Assembly (NCBI RefSeq): GCF_910592395.1
Contig: NC_088310.1
Span: 25,687,491 to 25,747,490 of the forward strand
Direction of reading: 5' to 3'
From: Lineus longissimus
Lineage: Eukaryota; Nemertea; Pilidiophora; Heteronemertea; Lineidae
DNA length: 60,000 nt
Position 1 is the first letter of the stretch; the number at the start of each line of letters is the position of its first letter. The notes under the pieces were generated by a model, which was not told where the DNA came from, made no database searches, and saw only the letters and a program-made list of their open reading frames with translations. The position numbers were made by a program, and so were the translations under genes. Of this stretch, positions 12,953 through 24,840 are shown one piece after another.

Positions 12953-13074
12953 ATGGGTGATATGAATAAAGACAAGCAAATGCTTTTATCTAAATCTCCA
13001 TGTACATTTACACTTGGCCTTCCTGTACAAAACCAGAGTAAAAGCATTTGCTAGTCTTTATTCATATCACCCAA
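12953..13074. mobile_element. Short MITE with 36-bp inverted repeats and TA duplication
   Basis: The arm beginning TGGGTGATATGAATAAAGAC (12,954-12,989) is repeated as its reverse complement at 13,038-13,073 with one substitution and a small terminal difference. A 48-bp centre separates the arms. TA flanks both sides (12,951-12,952 and 13,075-13,076). Size, lack of coding content and the TA duplication fit a Tc1/mariner-type miniature element. A further copy of the motif ATAAAAGCAAATGC follows at about 13,082, so a fragment of another copy may abut it. Confidence 0.65.
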
Positions 13075-13076
13075 TA

Positions 13077-14204
13077 TGTGATAAAAGCAAATGCTATTAC
13101 GCCCATATGAACGCCAACTCCATTCCTCAAAAAAAGACAACTATGACGCCGATGCACACCAAGATTTACGTCGAGAAAAACACACTAATGCATAGATAAA
13201 CCTCTTCTTAAAGGTTTTGAAAGGCTTTAGTTGTAACTGCAATAACCTTGATTTCATAATAGAGAAAGACACTACATTAACGGAACACAAACAAGTGTTC
13301 GTGTCCTCAGGCTGTGTTCTGGTGGGGAAATGAAGATGAATTTCATTTCCTTTGTAGATCTTATTAATAGAACGAATATTCAGGTATCAGGCTTTACTAA
13401 AGTAGCTTTCTTGTGAACTCTTTGTTAGTTAAGCCAAGGGTTTCACCAGTTCAACATGAAAATGTTCATCAAAAGGAGGAAAAAATGACTGCAGCGCATC
13501 TTTATGTTTGTCCACATATCCAGACCAACAAATCATTGAATGAAAAGTCGCACAAAATAGCAATTTCTGCTTGTTGCGTTTTAGAACTCAATATTCATGA
13601 AAGGAATTGGTAAAGATGTTCCACTCAGTAACGCTATTTGAATATCTGTATCAGTGCCACTGTATTGGATTCCAACTCCACAGTCTGTCTGGTAAATGCA
13701 ATACATACTGATAAAGCCCGTCTCTATTTCCCAACGAGAAGACGTAACTTTGAAAGTGGTACTTGAAACCTTTGGTAAATGTACTAAAATGAAATCATCT
13801 CCATATATATCTGACTCAATTGTATCACGTTTCTTAATTTACACATCTCTTGCTTTCTGGAATCATCTTTGGGTGTGATGAAGGATATCGGATTTGAACA
13901 AGCTCACGCTTTTGATGCTTGCCCAAGGCTTGAAAGATTTTTGCTGTCATGTAAAATGATCTTATTTATTACAAATGTACCACATTTCTCTATACATTTT
14001 GAACACTTTTTTCGTTTACTTATGACGAAGCTTTCTTACATTTTCTATACTTTTTTATCATTCAACCTTATGAAACTACATGTAACGTTTTCTTTAACTT
14101 TTACAAGTAGGTTTTAGTTCTGACTGATAAGCCTAATACCCTGGCGACAACGTGCACGAAGTTCACAAAACAAAAGGTAATGCGAATTGATTTTTTCTCA
14201 AACA
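13077..14204. other. Non-coding, AT-rich, nothing recognised
   Basis: No gene-like open frame or RNA gene is seen. T-rich DNA dominates 13,960-14,110. Confidence 0.4.
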
Positions 14205-14545
14205 GACAGTCATCACATCCTCGTTCGAGATACAGGCCTATAGAGAAGACAGATGTAGTGGTAGATAGCATATCGAGAGTCAGTCAGTCGTCCTTGTGCG
14301 AGATACAGGCTGAAGAAGAGAGATATAATGTTGTAGACGGACAGAACCGTCGAGAGTCAGTTGGTCGTCCTTGTTCGAGATACCGTAGGCTGAATAGGAG
14401 ACAGATGCAATGTGGTAGACGGATATTACCGTCGAGAGTCAGTCATTCATCCTTGTTCGCGATACAGGCTGAATAGGAGACAGATGTAATGTGGTAGATG
14501 GTCTGAACCGTCGAGAGTCAGTCTGTCATCCTTGTTTCAGATAGC
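14205..14545. repeat. 79-bp minisatellite, about four diverged copies
   Basis: The motif CGAGAGTCAGT starts units at 14,274, 14,351, 14,433 and 14,512, giving spacings of 77, 82 and 79 bp. A partial unit precedes them. Each unit also contains CCTTGTTCGAGATACAGGCT-like and GATGTAATGTGGTAGACGG-like segments. The plus-strand open frame across 14,180-14,476 is a by-product of the repeats, because unit length is not a constant multiple of three. Confidence 0.75.
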
Positions 14546-17500
14546 CGATTCGGTCAACCACAACTCCATAAAGGAAATTCCTCAACAGAGTGGATTGTTG
14601 GACGTTCTTCTTCGACTTTCGCGTAAAGTTTTGGGTGGACCACTTTTCCTTCCGACACACGGCATGAACGGCATTTTATTTGCCGTCCATCATCATCAAG
14701 CCTAACGAGGGGTTTTGAAAAATAAAAAACCTTGAGAAGATAATAATTTGTCTTCGTGACCAAATCATCATCCCGAAGCTTCAGATACTGAAATTGATAT
14801 TGCGGTCTCTGGCGCGTCACTAGCACGCAATGTGACCATTTTAGCGCATGCTAATGTGAACAAATCACCAGAATAGACCCCTGATGACATGATTGAGAGA
14901 TGTTTTTTCGGTTAAATGGATTGGCTTCTTTGCGTTGGTTTATGGCTTGGAGACCTTGTCGCGTGCACAGCATAACTTCTGCTGATTGTGGTGTCTCCCG
15001 TAGTCGTTTTCTGTGCTTGTCTACGAATATTACAAAAATCGCGCTGGAAAAACTGGTTGTGACATGATGTCATTATTCAAGAGGAGGTGTATTTTAACCT
15101 ACCATCATCTCTCTCGGCAATTTATGCTGCCGTCGAATGCCAGAAGAAGACCGCTAGAGAATGCCATTTTCACACTACATCCATGCCATACTGCACCCAT
15201 CTGACCCCAATAAGTCCAATCTCCTCATTTATAACTGTCTTACAGTGATGACTAAGAAATAAGAATATGTTTTTCTTCAGGCATTATTATGCTTTTTAGG
15301 CATTATGATAACATGCTTTTTAAGGATTATTTCTAAAGCATTGATTTGGTTACTACTTCACCATTACAGTTTACATGTAGTTTTCGATTAGTACTTCACG
15401 ATAGCCAATGGTCATTGATTATGCTACTCTGAGCTGTTGATGGCAGTATTCCACATCATCTCGATATTTGCAGTTACCGGATTGCGAGCACTTTAAGTTA
15501 GAAACTGGTCGATATCCCGGAAATAGTGCAGATTACAAGAGATTTGTGTGCATTTATGTGGTTTCCGTTATTGCAAATTCAAAACTAATTTGCCCATATA
15601 TCAGGCGTGTGAATGGCTTATTTGCTATGCCAGATTGTGGACAGAATTGGTTCCGACTTTTCAGTATGCGGTTCTGGATGTTTCTTGCTAGGTTTTTCCG
15701 CCAAGGTTTTCAAACGTGCACACTGTTTTTTGCCTACCATCAGTGCCATGCTTCGAATTAGTGAGCAGGCAGAAACATTGCTGAGCACAAACCTTGACGA
15801 TACAACGGAGGTGAAATACGACCAAAACCTTTCCTTTTCACCCCAACACCATTCATTGCGCGATAAATCGAGTTGTTTTGACGTCACCAATAGCAATTAG
15901 ACGCTAATCTGTCTTTCCTGTTCTTGCTGTGCCATTTGATGGATGACTAAAAATCTCGGGGGAAATTTGGTTTTAATTGGTTTCTAACCTGTTAACTATG
16001 ATGGATCGCTTGGCCATCTGATCGGCCGTGAAAAAAATGATTGAGTAAATCCACCCCATTACGCGCAGAACATTTAGCCGTCAGTTTTCTGTTGACCTAA
16101 AATCAAAAACGAAATGGTTTTCTTCAATCTGGACAACTAAGAAAGGAATGGCGTACTAGTACGAGATGAATGGCTAGAAAGCCCCCCCCCCCACCATCTC
16201 TTCTAAAAAAAAACTGGTTATAATTTCGTAAAACTACATGTAATATCAATGTCATGTTGGTACTTGCGATTCAATTCCGTACCATTCTATTTTCTTAACA
16301 CCCATATGATAATTAACCGGATCATTTCTAATCAGTGGTACGCTGATGCAGTGAAACCCCAGATGGGAATTCATTTTCGCCTTGAACCTTGATGCAGCAT
16401 TGAACGTGAAAACTCTCAAGTTCCTCGGCATTCCTCCTTCAAGATAAAGCTAAGGATGCCAATAAGCGATCTGTAATTACCAAGAGAGCAGTAATCAATC
16501 GCTTGATGGTTGGTAATAGGATTTTCCTTGACCTTACAGCGGGCAATATGCTGGAAATACTAATTTACGGCTTTGCTGAGTCAGCACAAATCTGACAGCC
16601 GTGATTGAGATGATTCTACTTCAGGGCCATTACAGATTGCACATCAATACACCTGCAACATGTCACAGAAGATGGGGTTCGATTAGACTAAAATCTTTCT
16701 TCAAACTTAATGACTGGACGATGCTTGACAATAATTTTGGACCGTTGGCCCGCACTATGGTCTGGTTACCCAACCGCTTGGGGTAGATACTAGGAGAAAT
16801 AACCTTTCCGAACATTATGACCGGAATCTAGCCCCGAGAGCGGCCATGGGTTGTCAGATAATTTCCGTCTACTAACCCCAACCACCTGTGGTCTGTTTGG
16901 TTCCCAGTGGTCATAAATATTATTGAGGACTTGTGGCATCCGCTCTCCAATCGGCCGTATAACTCTCACATCCATGTCGCTCAGCCATTAGCGTGTTCCG
17001 GGACATTTGGTTACACGGTGATGATTAGGAGGGTTGTGACCTGTAACTCAAGGGACGTGCTTATGATATTGACCAGGCAATAGATGAGGGATGAGGGTAA
17101 TCGGAAGATTAATTAACCACGATTTTCCCCATCCGATAGATCATTGCAGACCCATGAGCCAAACATGTTCTTGGAGGCTGTTTGCAGGATCAGTCTTCAG
17201 GGTAAAAAGAGAAGGCACTTTTTAGTTTGATCTCATAAACACGCCGATTTTCAGCGTCCTATAAGCTGAGGTAATGTTAAAATTAATCCATGTCAACAGC
17301 AGATCCCTCATAATTCTTCGTATTGAAATCTCATTGGAACGAAAAAAGATTCGGAAGAAATCGATACGAAGATGATAAATTGATTAGCACTATCTTTCAT
17401 ATCATTGATAAATTGTTTCTGTAGTAATGCAAGCCGAAAGATTTTTGCATAGCCGGTAATCTGATCTCCCTGTCAGACACTCGATACATCAACAGAACAG

Positions 17501-18339
17501 ACATTCATCTCAATTTCAATGCAAATTGCTTAACAGCCTTCTCTATGAAAATTGGTCCATTTTCTTGATAGGAAGCAATATAATAATAAGCATTAAATCG
17601 TTCAGGATGAATTGACAAATCTCGTTCCGAAGATTGGTAATGGTCGATTTGCCTTGATAAGGTTCCTCCATCGATTCCCTGTTGACGAAGTGAGTGCATT
17701 TTAGAAATAGCGTGATGTCTCGTATAATTCTATTTGATCGGGAATTTCTTTCCGGGTGCATTCAGTCAGATTCGATCATTATCACACCAGAGTCATGCTA
17801 TTTTGCTTAAAGGCCGTGTCTCTGCGTGTTGCCTTTCATTTACAGTTTTCCGTGCGTCCGTTTCCTTATATGCGGAGTGTAATACGCGTGCAAGTGCAAG
17901 TGTATTTCCAACATAAACCAGAAAGTGACGCTTTAACAAGTACATGTAGGTAGATAAGCATTCCAAAACATTCCTTAAGCAAAGTTAACGCGAAAGTCTT
18001 CCAAAGACAACTGTCAAAACGTGACCTCCGAGTCACTGAGCTGATATCAAATTCTGCTGCTCCGACATTAGAACGAGTACTCTCCCCCAATGATGCTTCA
18101 GGTCATCCCTGAATGACTGTAACATTAATCTTCAACTTCTAAGATAGAAATGATGTTGAAACAACATTGAACCCTGGTCGGCTGCAGAATCCCCCTGTTT
18201 TGGGTTACTGTATTCACAGTGCACAATCGATTCACCGAGAAGCGATTTATGGGAACAGCACACCCGCCCGATCTTTTGTGTCCAGTTGAATGTAGGGGTG
18301 TAAGACTCGTTTGAAAAAAGGTTCGGGCAAGTCTATTGT
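14546..18339. other. Non-coding stretch, one unassigned minus-strand frame
   Basis: The minus-strand frame at 14,826-14,554 (90 codons) ends in a moderately protein-like segment containing CRSC and VHPKLYAK, but I recognise no family and no splice context. A poly-C tract lies at about 16,182-16,194. No exon matching the sulfatase-like fragment of 39.4 kb was found here, although it would be the place to look if duplication copy A had kept one. Confidence 0.35.
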
Positions 18340-18689
18340 GGCACGTAATCAGTATATTCATTCGATTGGGCACCGTGATCCGTTCGGGTGGTGTTTTGCA
18401 ACGGCGTGTGAGAGGACATCAGAGCGACTACTATACTCTCCTTGGCCTCGGCATGACTTGCAACGACCCCAATAGAACCCAAAGCCGAACAAGCATCACT
18501 TGCAGATCTACCATCATCTCCAAGTATCAAACTCCTTCGCGTTTTTCGATCCACACCGACTTCCTTTTTTAACTGCGTACAGAAAGAATGTCGGCATGTC
18601 ACGTCGACAATCAATCGGCGATAAAAAAACACCTCGCCACAAAACATGGCTCGATAATGGAATGGCTGATCCGGTCGGAAATGATTGAC

Positions 18690-18804
18690 CATCGCCAGCG
18701 GTGAAAATGCAGTAATAAAGTGGACTTGCGGCCAGGATGATAGCTCTCACGTTCCACGTTTCCGGGAAAAACATAGGGCAACTCAGGAGTAGATCTTTTT
18801 TCAT
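18690..18804 (-). pseudogene. Exon-like block, copy A: possible signal-peptide exon of a lost gene
   Basis: On the minus strand an ATG at 18,804 opens a frame whose first 40 or so residues include a hydrophobic run (AIILAASPLYYCIF), then AGDGQSFPTGS. Copy B at 36.67-36.81 kb has the same layout and shares FPE, R--IL and G-GQSFPTGS in the same frame. Conservation of frame between two otherwise diverged copies suggests past coding, possibly a signal peptide or membrane anchor. The candidate donor in copy B (CTG|GTGGTG) is CTG|GCGATGG here, so a GT donor survives only at the next position (ATG|GTCAAT). No downstream exon was found on this strand. Whether it is alive is unknown. Confidence 0.35.
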
Positions 18805-21800
18805 GTTACATGATTCTTATACTGAAAGAAATGCTTCCTGAAGAAATTTTTTAATTCCTGCGCCGACATTACTGACATTTTTGGATACAAATCAAGGATC
18901 GCTCCAGAGCCCAAAACAATGCGGACAACATTTGTACGACTATAGTTGAGCAAGATGCATTTAACTATGCATCAGGTAGTGATAGCAATTTCTCACTGAC
19001 GGAGCCCGACGGAAACATCACTCACCTTCGTGGTGTATATATGGTAGACCTGTCATCATCACCTGTATCCGGATCAATGGCATGGTGCTACGCCGGCCAC
19101 CTGGATTTTAGGAATCTAGAAACAAGGAATCGTCGAGAACCCCAAGGAAATTGACTCGAACATTTCATAGCATTTTAAAGTTCTTTGTCTGGTGTCAACT
19201 ATGTGCCACCAGACCCAGGAACATCACGATGAACTAAATTTGTCCAATATTTCCAACCGCATTTCAGCGCAAAACTAAATTACAGGAAGCAAGCTCTTCC
19301 TCAATCAGTAGCCATTCGCAATTTTAAACAGCAGCGAGGGCGATGAACGCTATACAACAACACAAGTGTTTCTTTTCTCATTGACATCGAAACTGCCAAG
19401 AAAGAATAAGAATACTGAAGCTAGAGGAACACAAGTCTACAGAGACTCAAAATGTCCAATTAACCAGAAAATGCATCTCCGGTAAATCTGCAATTTTTAG
19501 TCTAATCCGAGACTAGAATAACAAATGTTATTACTTCAATCGGGATCGATCCCAATGGCCTCGTAGATCTTAACCAAAAGATGGTGAGATCTTCGGAATA
19601 AGTCCCGGGATGCCGTATTAAGTTTTCAGTGTCAGTGCTAGAAGGTGGAAGGTTGTTTCAAATAATGTATTTATTGGCTCAACATAGCGCCATTTTATCA
19701 TTTAGATACGCTTGTGACGGACTTGATGGTCACTACCTTCCGCACTGTCGACAACTTAAACGGCGTGGTAATTTGTATCCTTTTATTTTTAGATGGTTAC
19801 TACTTTCTGGAAACGAACACGGAAAAACACTGTTTTTTTTTACTTTTCTCGGACAAAACCGGAGGAATCACGGAAGAATGTGCCGTTTCTTAGACATCGG
19901 TCATGTCGCTAGTCACCCGTGATCGTGGCCTCCATGACGGGACTGCCTGTCATTGCTTGCATATTGGCTCAGCTACCTCCGTCAGCGCGACCTGGGGCAA
20001 AGAACAGTTGATGCGCTGATATTTTGTCCGGGGCCTCATCCTGTCTCGAGGTATTTGCATTCATCTTTGATCTCCTGACAACAATGCTTTCTTAGCCGTT
20101 GTTTTAGTGAGCAGGTTCAGGGTCTGGTTTTCCGGGAATGAATGACCCTACGATGCGCTCATTAGAGACCAACAGAGTCATCCCAATGCCCCCGGGTGCT
20201 AATCCACAACGGTCGCTGCGGTACATCCGAAACTCCGTCGTTCGAGTGGTACCTAATACATGCATCTATACATGTAGCATGACTTAGAGCGAGTCTGGGT
20301 GCCGGCAATACATTATTGTAATCAATATAGTAGGGATGCCATATGTTCCTCCTCCCTGATGTCACTTTGTTAATCAACCATGCAGGTTCCCTTGGGCCAT
20401 GCTTCCAAATATTGATTCATCTCGATCGCCACTTCTGGCAGTCAAAAGTCCATGCTGTTATAGACATCTGATCCTCCCTCCTTGTGTCATACTTTGTTAA
20501 TTAACCGGGTTCCCTTGGTCTGAGCTCTCAAATATTGATCGATCTGAATCGCCACTTCTGGCAATCAGCAGATCCTGTTGGCTTAGTTGGACTTCCTTGC
20601 CATTCTCGGAGAGATTCCGTCGGCGGAGGGATCAGGAGATATGCAAGGAGATACCGTCATAGATACCTGCCTGACGAGATATCATCATCGGCCTAATGGA
20701 CTTGGCTGACAAATTGACAAGACTAGAACAAACGTGGGGGCGAATTCTGCTATGTGATTGTCAATATTGTAGACAGTTTACTCGTATAGGGCATTCGTGA
20801 AAATATGTTGAAAGAATTACTCAGGGTAACATGGGAAATGGAACGCAACACAAAGTATCAACATGAAGATGTTGTTGGATACATAGTGGGGATGATTTGC
20901 ACATGGTAACCACGGGGGCAGTGCATTGAGGAGTCGTTTCTTCTTGATTGCGTTTCTCCACGCACCCACTGACATTTTCCGTCACAGGCAAGGGCAACGA
21001 CAGAAGTGCTCCATCGACATTTTTTTAATATCAATTTTTCAATGTTCAGAATAAGATAATGAGATGCCCGGTGAATTGCGTTGAATTGCCTCTCTTTCAA
21101 CTGCAACTTGAAAAAGTAATCAAAATAATTTTTTTAATGATATTGATCGGAATTCACTCCATTAATCCCGGTGTAAAACACATATGCACTCTCCAGGATT
21201 AAATCACAAACTTGATCGATTGCCTGATTCGTTAGACCACAAATCTTTGAAGGTCAAAGGTTAAATGGAAATGATAGGAGACGATTCCGGAAATGATGTT
21301 TTCTGTCATGTATAGCTTAGTTACATGTATCAGTCTGGTTAGGTTTTTTAGTGTCGTCCTGTTCAATCCAATAATTTGATACTCCGTTAAGCTTGCAGCA
21401 CGCTGGCTGGGAACTCAGACGTCCAAAGGAGTTCGACTGAACACCTTTCCCCGCCAGAATAGGATTGGCAGCTCCAGTCTCAAAGAGATGTATTTTAGAC
21501 TCCTACCGTGAGGAGGCAATTGTGATTGCCTTTTTATTGCCTCATCATTACCTCACCTATACCAACTACCTTCCAAGTGTCTCTCTGTTACCATTTAATC
21601 CCCCCACCCCCTGGAATGAGGGCAACGTTTAGGCAAGATACATTTCCATTGTTTCCACTCTGTCTAATCCAAATTCGATAACGTTACCACTTAATTTCAC
21701 AAAGAACACCCACGTATTTACATTGTACGTTTCTTATAAAGCTGCTCACTTCCAGTTGCACACCAAGAAATGCATCCGGTTATTTCATTAATAAACGCTC

Positions 21801-21947
21801 GAGGGCCAAAGTAAATCTTATTTCATCCGAGAAAAACTCGAGATTGCCGACATGGCCAATCTGCTTCCGATGAGTTAGCAAGCGAAGGCAAGTCGCCACT
21901 CTGTCTCCAGTATCCGAAACGTATCTGTAGACAAACTAAACATTGGT

Positions 21948-22260
21948 TGAGTAAACCGATGGCAGATTAATGAAGGATGTTTAAAGGCGATGAGCTTCTT
22001 TGGTGAGAGAAGAAGCCTTGGCCGAGTCAACTCAGGACAGATTGATGAAGGGTGTTTAAAAGGAGAGGAGCTCTGGTAAAGAAGCTACTTTGGAGACAGA
22101 AGTCACCTTGGTCGAGTACACTAAGGGTAGCTTAATGAAGGATGATTGGGAGAAGGTTTTACTCGGCTAGAAGCTTCTTTGGAGAAGTCACCTCGGCTTA
22201 GAAAACCTTGGGTCGATTGATGAAAGCTGTTTGAGAGAAGAGGTGCTCTGCTAAAGAAGT
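21948..22260. repeat. Diverged tandem repeat of about 75-90 bp
   Basis: Units begin with GAGTnnACT-like segments at about 21,949, 22,024 and 22,114. They contain GATTAATGAAGGATGTTTAAA-like and GAGCTTCTTTGGnGAGA-like motifs. Spacings of 75, 90 and about 86 bp show strong divergence. It lies within copy A and has no obvious counterpart in copy B. No coding potential. Confidence 0.5.
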
Positions 22261-22888
22261 TCCGAATGCGATCTCGGAGTGTGCCCCGTCCAGTCTTTGG
22301 GACTAAACTGTTTTTCTATGCGTCCCTTGTCTCTGTTTAGTCCATTTTCTTGTGCATTTCCAAGAATTATATAGTCGTTCTCACACAAACTGACTTCGAC
22401 TGTTTAGACTATTCGGATAAATACTTTGAAGATAGAAATGCTGAGAAAGTATGTCTTGTGGCAACGTATCATTAATCCTAATTAAGAAATGTGTCTGATT
22501 CCTTGGGGCACTTGTAATGGTAATGGCGTATATCGGATAAGACAGCAAATGATCTCCGCGACGAGTAGTATACATGTACCATGTAGCGCAAAATTGCCTC
22601 CCAAACTAACCACAAATTACTTAGACAATTGGCAACCAGATGGTCAATGTTACAAGTCTCCGAACTGATATCAGCTTTCACATCTTGAAGCGAAACTTGG
22701 TATTACCACAGCTGAATAATCACGTCATAATGGCCTAACCTGTTCCAGAGATTATTAAAACGAAACGATTCCATTTTTTCCATAGAATGTACCATAAATC
22801 ATAATCGAGATCGATCAAAGTTTCACGCCAATCGATTTGTGAGGGAAAAAGTAGTCCGCCCTCAGGTTTATCACTAACAGGATCAACA

Positions 22889-22928
22889 TTTAAAGTTGAA
22901 TTGACAAGTTAATTTGGTCGCTTGTCAT
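22889..22928 (+). promoter_or_regulatory. 40-bp block identical to its inverted copy at 33.4 kb
   Basis: All 40 bases (starting TTTAAAGTTGAATTGACAAG and ending GGTCGCTTGTCAT) equal the reverse complement of 33,431-33,470. The flanks are recognisably related but clearly diverged. Perfect identity inside diverged flanks is the pattern of a conserved non-coding element. It has no reading frame of note. The regulatory role is inference. Confidence 0.5.
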
Positions 22929-23000
22929 TTAAAGAAGAGTCGTTATGATTTCGAGCTAATCAATAGCGTCACGGCTCTTAGCTCAATCTAAGATCAGGAT

Positions 23001-24439
23001 TTGATTTAAGGCAGAATGCGCTGATTGCGATGCCTTCATCTTGACACTTTATTACTTTGCTCACCCGGGCATTGGGTCTGTAATGGTCATGTAAAGATTT
23101 GTAGATATTCAGCATTTTAAGTAAGCTTGATGACTGTGTAACCAAGAATAACTTCTATACGTTTTCCAATCGAATACAGTTCTGAACAGGTCTGGCAACG
23201 AACCTGCCCCAAAATTGACAAACATCCAACGCCTTGAGGAGAACCATAAATGCCTTCATTAATACCTTCCACCCTCGGTAACGGGTAATATCCAAGTCAA
23301 CCCATGTTGCATATACTAATGACGGTGTCATAGCCTACCCTTGGGGGCAGAGGCACCTTGCTCGCACCGGGTTTCGTCAATTAGCAAGTCGTAACTGGTT
23401 GAGGAGGAATTCCGACTTCCGCAATTGGCTATTTCGTCGTGTTCCCTGGAATGACGGGGCGAATATGTTGTTCTAACTTTGTTGGCTGCAGGGAGACAGT
23501 AACACCTACATGTACGTTGGTTATCATCGTCCTCGTTGGGTAATCACAGACATTTTTTTTTTCAAAGAAATTCACTCTCTTTACGTAACTTGACTAAGGA
23601 AATGTTGAGTCGCCCACGTGTGGCGCGGAGGAAAAAAAGCAAGGAGTCTCTTTTGAGAGTGATACGCGTCATGTGGTGCTTATACTGGAGCAGGCCTGGC
23701 CCATGATGCTGACCTATACTGTATTTGACTAGCAGTGTTACTGCTGATTTGACGTATAATAGTGCTTTACATTTCGACTTCATTTGGATCGATGACTTCT
23801 GTCGAAACACGGTTACTCTGTCAATTCATGTACGAAGAATTTTGAAATAATTTTCGTGTTTTTGGGTTTAAAATGGTTGAATACGAGAATCAGCCAAGTT
23901 TTGCATCACTGAAAAATGTCTGCTTCGACATTGTGTTCTTATAAGAGTCAACAATCAAACGCGATGCTGTATAAACTCAATCAGACAAAGTAATGTAATT
24001 AGGCATTTCAATGAACACTCCTTGTGAAGTTCAGAAAGTAAAATTATGCAATTTTCCGATCAAAACGGCATCTTCTATGATAGCACTAAAGGATAAATTA
24101 GATCTGACGGATGTGATATTATGGCTGCATTGATCGCGAAATCAAAGTTGTTTGAAGTCAGTCGTGAAGGGTAACTGACAATGACGACTTTTCGAAGCCA
24201 TGCGCGACACCCCAATGCATACCCAATAATCCTTCATCAATCTTCACAACTGAAGTCATCTAATGAGATTACTTTGAAATAATGCCCCAATTCAATTGGG
24301 TTTGAATTATCTCGTAACCAAATTTGTTTCGGTGTAACCACTTGTCGCAGAAAGCAGAGAATGACGGCAGTGCATGTACGGTACATATATTTTGACATCA
24401 AAACGTACATTTTCGTACATGTTGTCTTTCTCGCAACCT
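23001..24439. other. Non-coding stretch, nothing recognised
   Basis: Only short, unsupported open frames occur. A T-rich tract is at 23,552-23,562. No counterpart of this stretch was recognised on the other side of the inverted duplication. Confidence 0.4.
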
Positions 24440-24830
24440 TCTTCTTCTTCTTCTTCGCGTTCGCTCTGCCTCTGGAGGGGTCATTCTCCTGGGAGTATTT
24501 CCCCTCCAAGGCGGGATGAGCGGTAATGCGTGCCACTACGGTTTAGCGCCAATTGGGTTTATTGGCCTAGTGACTCCGACTTCGGCTTCGTGGCACAAGT
24601 TGAGGAGGGGTAGTCCACCACAAGCTACAGTCCACTTGGATGGGGTCTTTTACTTGCTCTGGAATAGACACCAGATACAAGGAACCTCGGTTTTACGTCT
24701 CATGCGAAGGACGGAGCAATCGAGGTAAATCAACTTGCTCAGGGTTGAAAGCAGACAGACCGGTGCGGGAATCGAACCCACGATCTTCGGATTGTGAGTC
24801 TGAAGCCCTAACCACTCGGCCATGCTGCCC
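24440..24830 (-). mobile_element. tRNA-derived SINE, full-length, with target-site duplication
   Basis: The element reads on the minus strand. It starts with a tRNA-related head (24,830-24,760) with box A-like TGGCCGAGTGGTTA and box B-like GGGTTCGATTCCC. A body of about 300 bp follows, containing ACGTAAAACCGAGGTTCC, and it ends in an AAG-type simple repeat (24,438-24,456 as CTT). The insertion is flanked by CTCGCAACCT (24,430-24,439) and CTCGTAACCT (24,831-24,840), a 10-bp target duplication with one difference. Internal Pol III promoter boxes and a simple-repeat tail are standard SINE features. The ACCGAGGTTCC segment resembles the central domain shared by many invertebrate SINEs, but I cannot name the family. 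Mobilisation would depend on a partner LINE. Confidence 0.75.
24760..24830 (-). promoter_or_regulatory. tRNA-like Pol III promoter head of the SINE
   Basis: The anticodon-arm-like segment CTTCAGACTCACAATCCGAAG has a 7-nt loop with CAC in anticodon position. The D-arm resembles tRNA-Ser/Leu more than tRNA-Val. The 5' GGGGCAG has no complementary 3' strand, so no acceptor stem forms. It is therefore a SINE promoter and not a working tRNA gene. Confidence 0.65.
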
Positions 24831-24840
24831 CTCGTAACCT

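Larger units (their letters stand above)
18340..23000 (+). repeat. Copy A of a large diverged inverted duplication
   Basis: Five blocks recur, in reverse order and opposite strand, in 33.3-37.2 kb. Approximate pairs are 18,420-18,790 with 36,680-37,145; 19,010-19,090 with 36,115-36,185; 20,370-20,620 with 35,650-35,800; 21,090-21,320 with 34,900-35,130; and 22,840-22,930 with 33,430-33,510. The second pair shares a segment close to AGACCTGTCATCATCACCTG. The third shares ATCGCCACTTCTGGCAGTCA. The fourth shares TTGATCGGAATTCACT and GGTCAAAGGTTAAATGG. Within copy A the third block is itself tandemly duplicated (about 20,372-20,455 and 20,493-20,620). DNA between the blocks has diverged beyond recognition, so this is old and the blocks look selectively kept or slowly evolving. 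Confidence 0.75.

Noticed and set aside
24760-24830. Functional tRNA-Val(CAC) gene on the minus strand
   Set aside because: No acceptor stem, a mismatch in the anticodon stem, and the sequence runs straight into a SINE body with tail and target duplication.
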